Assembly (NCBI GenBank): GCA_937923375.1
Contig: CALAJG010000273.1
Coordinates: forward strand, 1 to 15,050
DNA from: an uncultured Leucothrix sp.
GTDB lineage: Bacteria > Pseudomonadota > Gammaproteobacteria > Thiotrichales > Thiotrichaceae
Direction of reading: 5' to 3'
Length of the DNA: 15,050 nt
The notes below the pieces were generated by a model. The model was not told the DNA's origin. It was given only the letters and a program-made list of their open reading frames with translations, and did no database searches. Within the stretch, counting starts at the first letter, position 1, and each line of letters starts with the position of its first letter. This document shows, in pieces, positions 13,185-15,050 of the stretch. The translations under genes were made by a program, and so were the position numbers.

Positions 13185-14717
13185 TTAGTCTTGGAGCTCT
13201 TCGCGCGTCACTCTTAATACTTCCTCAAGTGAGGTTTTTCCTTCTAATACCAATCTTGCACCATCATGCCTGATACTTGGTGAGGTTTGGCGAGCTAACC
13301 GCTCTAATTCAGCTTCACTCGCACTAGTATGAATAAGGTTGCGAGTGGCATCATCAACTTCAATTAATTCATAAATTCCGTTTCTTCCAACATAACCTGA
13401 TTGATTACAGGCCGAGCAGCCAGCAGCTCGATAAATGGTATTACCAAAACCTGACTGTAAACCCAAAATTTCAGCTTCTTGAGGGCTGGGTTGATAGGCC
13501 ACTTTGCAGTCATCGCAAAGTAATCTCACCAAGCGTTGCGCGATGACCCCGATCAAGCTCGATGAGAGCAAATATGGCTCAACGCCCATATCACGCAGTC
13601 TGGTCACTGCTCCGACGGCGGTATTGGTGTGTAACGTTGAAAATACCAAATGTCCGGTAAGCGAAGCTTGAACGGCAATTTCAGCAGTCTCAATATCACG
13701 TATCTCACCCAACATGACTACATCCGGATCCTGTCTCAGGATAGCCCGGAGTCCACGTGCAAAGCTCATATCCACTTTAGTATTAACCTGTGTCTGGCCA
13801 ATACCATCAAGATAATATTCAATAGGATCTTCAACCGTTAAAATGTTTCGGCTCGTTTCGTTAAGATCCGTCAAGGCAGCATAAAGCGTAGTGGTTTTAC
13901 CAGAGCCTGTCGGCCCGGTTACCAAGATAATACCGTGTGGCTTTTGGATTAGTGTTTTGAGGCGGTTCTCCGTCTGTAAATCCATTCCAAGGTGTTTAAG
14001 ATTCAAACGACCCGCTTGTTTATCTAACAAACGCATAACAATGCGCTCGTTATAACCAGATGGCAATGTGGATACACGAACATCCACCGGCCGACCAGCG
14101 AGTTTCAAAGAGATTCGACCATCCTGAGGAACGCGCTTCTCTGCGATATCAAGCTTAGCCATGACTTTAAGTCTGGATACAATCAATGGAGCCATCGCCC
14201 GAGGTGGCTCAAGCACTTCGCGCAAAGTTCCATCAACCCGCATACGGATGAGCATTCTGTTCTCATAGGTCTCAACATGAATATCCGAAGCACCCTCTTT
14301 GATCGCCTGGCTTAGCAATGCATTAATCAAGCGAATGATAGGCGCATCATCTTCGGCTTCCAGCAAGTCCTCAGGTTCTGGCATAGAGTCGGCGATATCG
14401 TTCAAGTCAAACTCATCACCCAAGTCGTCCATCATCGCCCGTGCTCCGGCGCCGCTACGATCATAGTGCTGACCTAACAAGGCATCAAAAGCTTGGTTCT
14501 CAAGGGGCTTAAAGGTGATCTTTTCGCCTAAAAAACGACTTACCTCATTAGCCACTGCAGGAGTTAACTTACTGCGAAAAAAAGCAACTCGCTGACCGTC
14601 CTCATCAAGATCCAAAACCACCCCATTACGTTTAGCAAACATGTATGGGAAGTCCTGCAACTCAACAACAGCGTCATTTTCTAACGTTTCAGGTTGTTCA
14701 TCCATTATTGTGCTCAT
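13185..14717 (-). CDS. gspE: Type II secretion system assembly ATPase GspE
   Basis: Cytoplasmic hexameric ATPase that powers pseudopilus extension and protein export across the outer membrane. In 510 residues it shows the GspE N-terminal domain (FPYMFAKRNGVVL at about 23-35), an acidic linker (about 97-124), the middle domain with SDIHVE (144-149), Walker A GPTGSGKTT (268-276), the Asp box near TVEDPIEY (294-301), Walker B LGEIRD (336-341, E338), the His box TGHLVFSTLHTN, and the zinc site C401, C404, C434, C437. The short N-terminal domain fits GspE rather than PilB or MshE. The first ATG is preceded by a purine-rich GGGTGAG at slightly long spacing; a second ATG four codons on is possible. 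gspF follows directly. The remaining gsp genes are not downstream, so this is a split or partial cluster. Confidence 0.96.
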   Translation of the reverse strand: MSTIMDEQPETLENDAVVELQDFPYMFAKRNGVVLDLDEDGQRVAFFRSKLTPAVANEVSRFLGEKITFKPLENQAFDALLGQHYDRSGAGARAMMDDLGDEFDLNDIADSMPEPEDLLEAEDDAPIIRLINALLSQAIKEGASDIHVETYENRMLIRMRVDGTLREVLEPPRAMAPLIVSRLKVMAKLDIAEKRVPQDGRISLKLAGRPVDVRVSTLPSGYNERIVMRLLDKQAGRLNLKHLGMDLQTENRLKTLIQKPHGIILVTGPTGSGKTTTLYAALTDLNETSRNILTVEDPIEYYLDGIGQTQVNTKVDMSFARGLRAILRQDPDVVMLGEIRDIETAEIAVQASLTGHLVFSTLHTNTAVGAVTRLRDMGVEPYLLSSSLIGVIAQRLVRLLCDDCKVAYQPSPQEAEILGLQSGFGNTIYRAAGCSACNQSGYVGRNGIYELIEVDDATRNLIHTSASEAELERLARQTSPSIRHDGARLVLEGKTSLEEVLRVTREELQD

Positions 14718-14735
14718 AGACTAAAACCACTCACC

Positions 14736-15050
14736 CTAGTTAGAATTCTGCAACTTACGTTGGCGGTTTTGTTGCAATCGTTGCAGGTTTACTTGCTGCG
14801 CTTGCTGACGTCTGCGTGCATTTGCATTGAGGCGCTCTTGTTCGATTTGTTTAGCTCGACGGCGGCGCTCCTCTACTAATCTTCGATGTTCGACTTCACG
14901 CTGCCTAGCAATTTGCTGGCGCTCCTGCAACGTTAGTGGACGGTTAGGGCGAGCTTGCTCTTGGTAAGCAAATTCCTGAGTATTCGCTGGTTGCTCCTGA
15001 TAGCCGTAGGTCTGGGCATTTGCTTGACGTTCATACATTTCAGCTTCCAG
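14736..15050 (-). CDS. C-terminal part of a Gln/Arg-rich coiled-coil protein (runs off the window)
   Basis: The reading frame is open to the window edge, and the residues LEAE lie directly before the Met at 15038, so that Met is probably internal. About 104 residues are visible. The first 35 are rich in Gln, Ala, Tyr and Asn with an approximate repeat (YGYQEQPANTQ, FAYQEQARPN). The rest is a strongly basic Arg/Gln/Glu helix of coiled-coil type (RQQIARQREVEHRRLVEERR and onward), ending in Asn-rich residues. It stops 18 nt before gspE, so it is in the same operon. In canonical gsp operons gspD precedes gspE, so this could be an unusual C-terminal extension of a secretin or another secretion component. 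I do not recognise the family from this fragment. Confidence 0.7.
   Translation of the reverse strand: MEAEMYERQANAQTYGYQEQPANTQEFAYQEQARPNRPLTLQERQQIARQREVEHRRLVEERRRRAKQIEQERLNANARRRQQAQQVNLQRLQQNRQRKLQNSN

Overview
The window looks like a chromosomal segment of a free-living, Gram-negative gammaproteobacterium with moderate, AT-leaning base composition. The evidence is a PpiC of the E. coli type, malate synthase G, a GabD that is E. coli-like over its whole length, GspE/GspF of the type II secretion system, four lipobox proteins that imply an outer membrane, and a Wza-type polysaccharide export lipoprotein. I cannot name the genus. I see no tRNA, rRNA, CRISPR array, insertion sequence or phage gene.

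Layout. (1) 1-1231: ppiC on the + strand converges on an IclR-family regulator on the - strand, with a stem-loop between them. (2) 1219-3390: glcB (malate synthase G), - strand, directly upstream of and apparently overlapping the iclR-type gene, so the regulator is probably co-transcribed with the glyoxylate enzyme. (3) 3391-3691: divergent intergenic region. (4) 3692-6259: two tandem + strand lipoproteins. Each has a low-complexity linker and a 276-residue C-terminal module with SGNH/GDSL-hydrolase motifs in an unusual order, and each gene is followed by a good intrinsic terminator. (5) 6405-6734: a small periplasmic c-type cytochrome. (6) 6892-8975: gabD and a SOUL-type lipoprotein, 14 nt apart, then a hairpin shared with the convergent genes to the right. 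(7) 9072-10971, - strand: galE followed by a short polysaccharide export lipoprotein. (8) 11100-14717, - strand: gspE-gspF-(ComEA-like), an apparent operon ending in a strong terminator, preceded by the C-terminal end of a Gln/Arg-rich protein that runs off the window.

How the genes work together. GlcB consumes glyoxylate and the IclR protein is the obvious candidate sensor. GabD feeds succinate into the TCA cycle. GalE supplies UDP-galactose and the export lipoprotein would help carry a surface polysaccharide across the outer membrane. GspE and GspF are the motor and platform of a secretion machine whose other genes are not in view, and they are followed by an exported DNA-binding protein with a histone-H1-like tail.

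Most interesting points. The two tandem lipoproteins look like circularly permuted SGNH hydrolases: the DxxH block normally found at the C-terminus lies before the GDS nucleophile block, and the first paralog has no histidine at all after its GDS. The iclR-type gene has no ATG, GTG or TTG that would include its conserved N-terminal helix, but does have a well-placed Shine-Dalgarno sequence before an ATC codon. The ComEA-like protein carries a roughly 160-residue Lys/Ser-rich tail.
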